A stretch of DNA of 64,000 bases from Isoetes taiwanensis (lineage: Eukaryota; Streptophyta; Lycopodiopsida; Isoetales; Isoetaceae), in assembly GCA_021234155.1 (NCBI GenBank), contig JAJEKV010000017.1, positions 19,042,372-19,106,371 on the forward strand, in the 5' to 3' direction. Within the stretch, counting starts at the first letter, position 1, and each line of letters begins with the position of its first letter. Position numbers and translations under genes: made by a program. This document shows, piece by piece, positions 63,205 to 64,000 of the stretch. The notes under the pieces are model-generated. The model did not search any database. It was not told the origin of the DNA and saw only the letters and a program-made list of their open reading frames with translations.

Positions 63205-64000
63205 CTCCCCCACCAAACGACACTCGAGTGAAGAAAAGGAGGGCGTTTGCCGAGGGCGGGGAAGCCATTGGTCTGAAAGTGATCCTCACGGGAGTGAGGA
63301 CGGGCACCATTATGGTACTGCTGATGAGATCCTGGCGTGATTGAAGAGCTTGAGGAGTGTTTTGGCCAAGGGCAGGATCGGCATCTATAAGAAAGCTTAG
63401 GACGACCATGTCTTCAAGGGCGCTGCGTGGGCCCCTGAAGAAATGTACCGACATTCCATGAGGAGACAGTCCGAAGGCCAAAGGCACCACATTAATCGGC
63501 ATTTGGATTGCAGTGAAAAATGGGACGCTGCCGATTTAAGGAGCTTAGCAAAATGCATTTGAGGGCAGCGCAAAATCCTGCTTGAAGATGGACAGAAGGA
63601 TCAGGTGAGGTGGAGGCATTCTCGCAAGAAGGTGTTGAGACCATGAAGCGCGATCCGCTGGGCCGTTGCCAACCACGCCATTAGCAATGTAGATCCAATT
63701 GGTGGTGTTGTCCGAGTGGCACCTTCTTCCCAATGTGAGCGGCAAACAAAACGTGGATCCCACCGGAGATCCGCCGAGATCTCGAGGTGGTGTCCAGCAC
63801 CGCATGACCATCCATGACCTTGGTCCAAAAAGGAAGGCGCCAATCGAAGTCAGAACCCGGGGCGGAGGTATGCGCCAGTGGAAGCATAGGGAGAAGGAAC
63901 CATGCCCGTGGGGGTGGGTTCTTGGCGATCTCCCTCAATTGATCGACAAGATCCGGATCAAGTGCCCGACACCAACGATCCCAAAGAGAAGCAGAGAGTC
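63029..64000 (-). pseudogene. E3 env-position ORF3, C-terminal part
   Basis: Fragments read NWIYIANG, DLRWDPRFVCRSHWEEGAT, FGLSPHGMSVHFF, ALEDMVVLSFLIDADPALGQN and NTPQALQSRQDL. The last frame runs across the polypurine tract and ends inside the LTR at 63029 (RGAASDK), as in E1. Several frameshifts are present. The N-terminal part lies beyond the window. Confidence 0.65.

Larger units (their letters stand above)
62617..64000 (-). mobile_element. E3: Ty3/gypsy element, 3' end only (continues past the window)
   Basis: On the minus strand, same family as E1 and E2. The 3' LTR is 62617-63204, followed by the polypurine tract (GGTGGGGGAG at 63205-63214) and the C-terminal part of ORF3 up to the window end. 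The empty site is seen in copy 1 at 47078-47082 (CACCT then GGGGTCCG), so the left edge is exact. The predicted target duplication is CACCT. Confidence 0.92.

Overview
The window is nuclear DNA of a land plant with a repeat-rich genome. The evidence is Tat/Athila-like Ty3/gypsy LTR retrotransposons, plant-type LINE remains, an initiator-tRNA-Met primer site and TATA-driven small genes. I see no intact host gene, no tRNA or rRNA, no CRISPR and no bacterial gene organisation. The sequence does not identify the species. Nearly everything is mobile-element sequence in nested layers, and most reading frames carry stops or frameshifts.

Layout. 1-2.6 kb: unassigned. 2.6-6.9 kb (+): an old L1-type LINE (LINE-A) with recognisable endonuclease, reverse transcriptase (RT) and zinc-binding motifs and a poly(A) tail. 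6.9-13.4 kb: AT-rich DNA with a degenerate GATTC-rich minisatellite (about 8.9-10.0 kb) and a 0.65 kb direct duplication. 13.4-23.6 kb (-): gypsy element E1, with gag with three zinc knuckles, protease, RT, RNase H, an integrase that lost its core, an antisense Cys-rich mini-gene, and a large coiled-coil ORF in the env position that runs into the LTR. 23.6-28.4 kb (-): element D, an LTR element with a tRNA-iMet primer site and two TATA-driven genes; one encodes a charged protein whose N-terminus matches the histone H3 tail. 28.4-45.3 kb (-): LINE-L, with an L1-type ORF1p (coiled coil plus RRM/CTD-like), endonuclease and RT. LINE-L is interrupted by a 2 kb homopyrimidine/homopurine insert and by a second gypsy element, E2 (33541-44566, +, target duplication TCTGG). 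46.3-47.2 kb: a candidate copia-type LTR. 47.2-49.8 kb: T-rich unique DNA with a 344-bp repeat. 49802-62616: a second copy of the D + LINE-L + copia-LTR block (copy 2), lacking E2 but carrying its own small LINE insertion and a third gypsy element, E3 (62617 to the window end, -).

History that can be read directly: LINE-L, then its homopurine insert and D, then E1 truncation, then tandem duplication with a breakpoint inside the E1 LTR. After that, E2 inserted in copy 1, and a LINE fragment and E3 inserted in copy 2. Because the copies are near-identical apart from insertions and patchy CAG/CGG-type differences, a false (haplotypic) duplication or base-calling artefact must be considered.

Most unusual points: the H3-tail-like N-terminus in element D, the antisense TATA-driven Cys-rich gene kept in both E1 and E2, a shared in-frame UAG before RT, and a vertebrate-L1-style ORF1p in a plant LINE.
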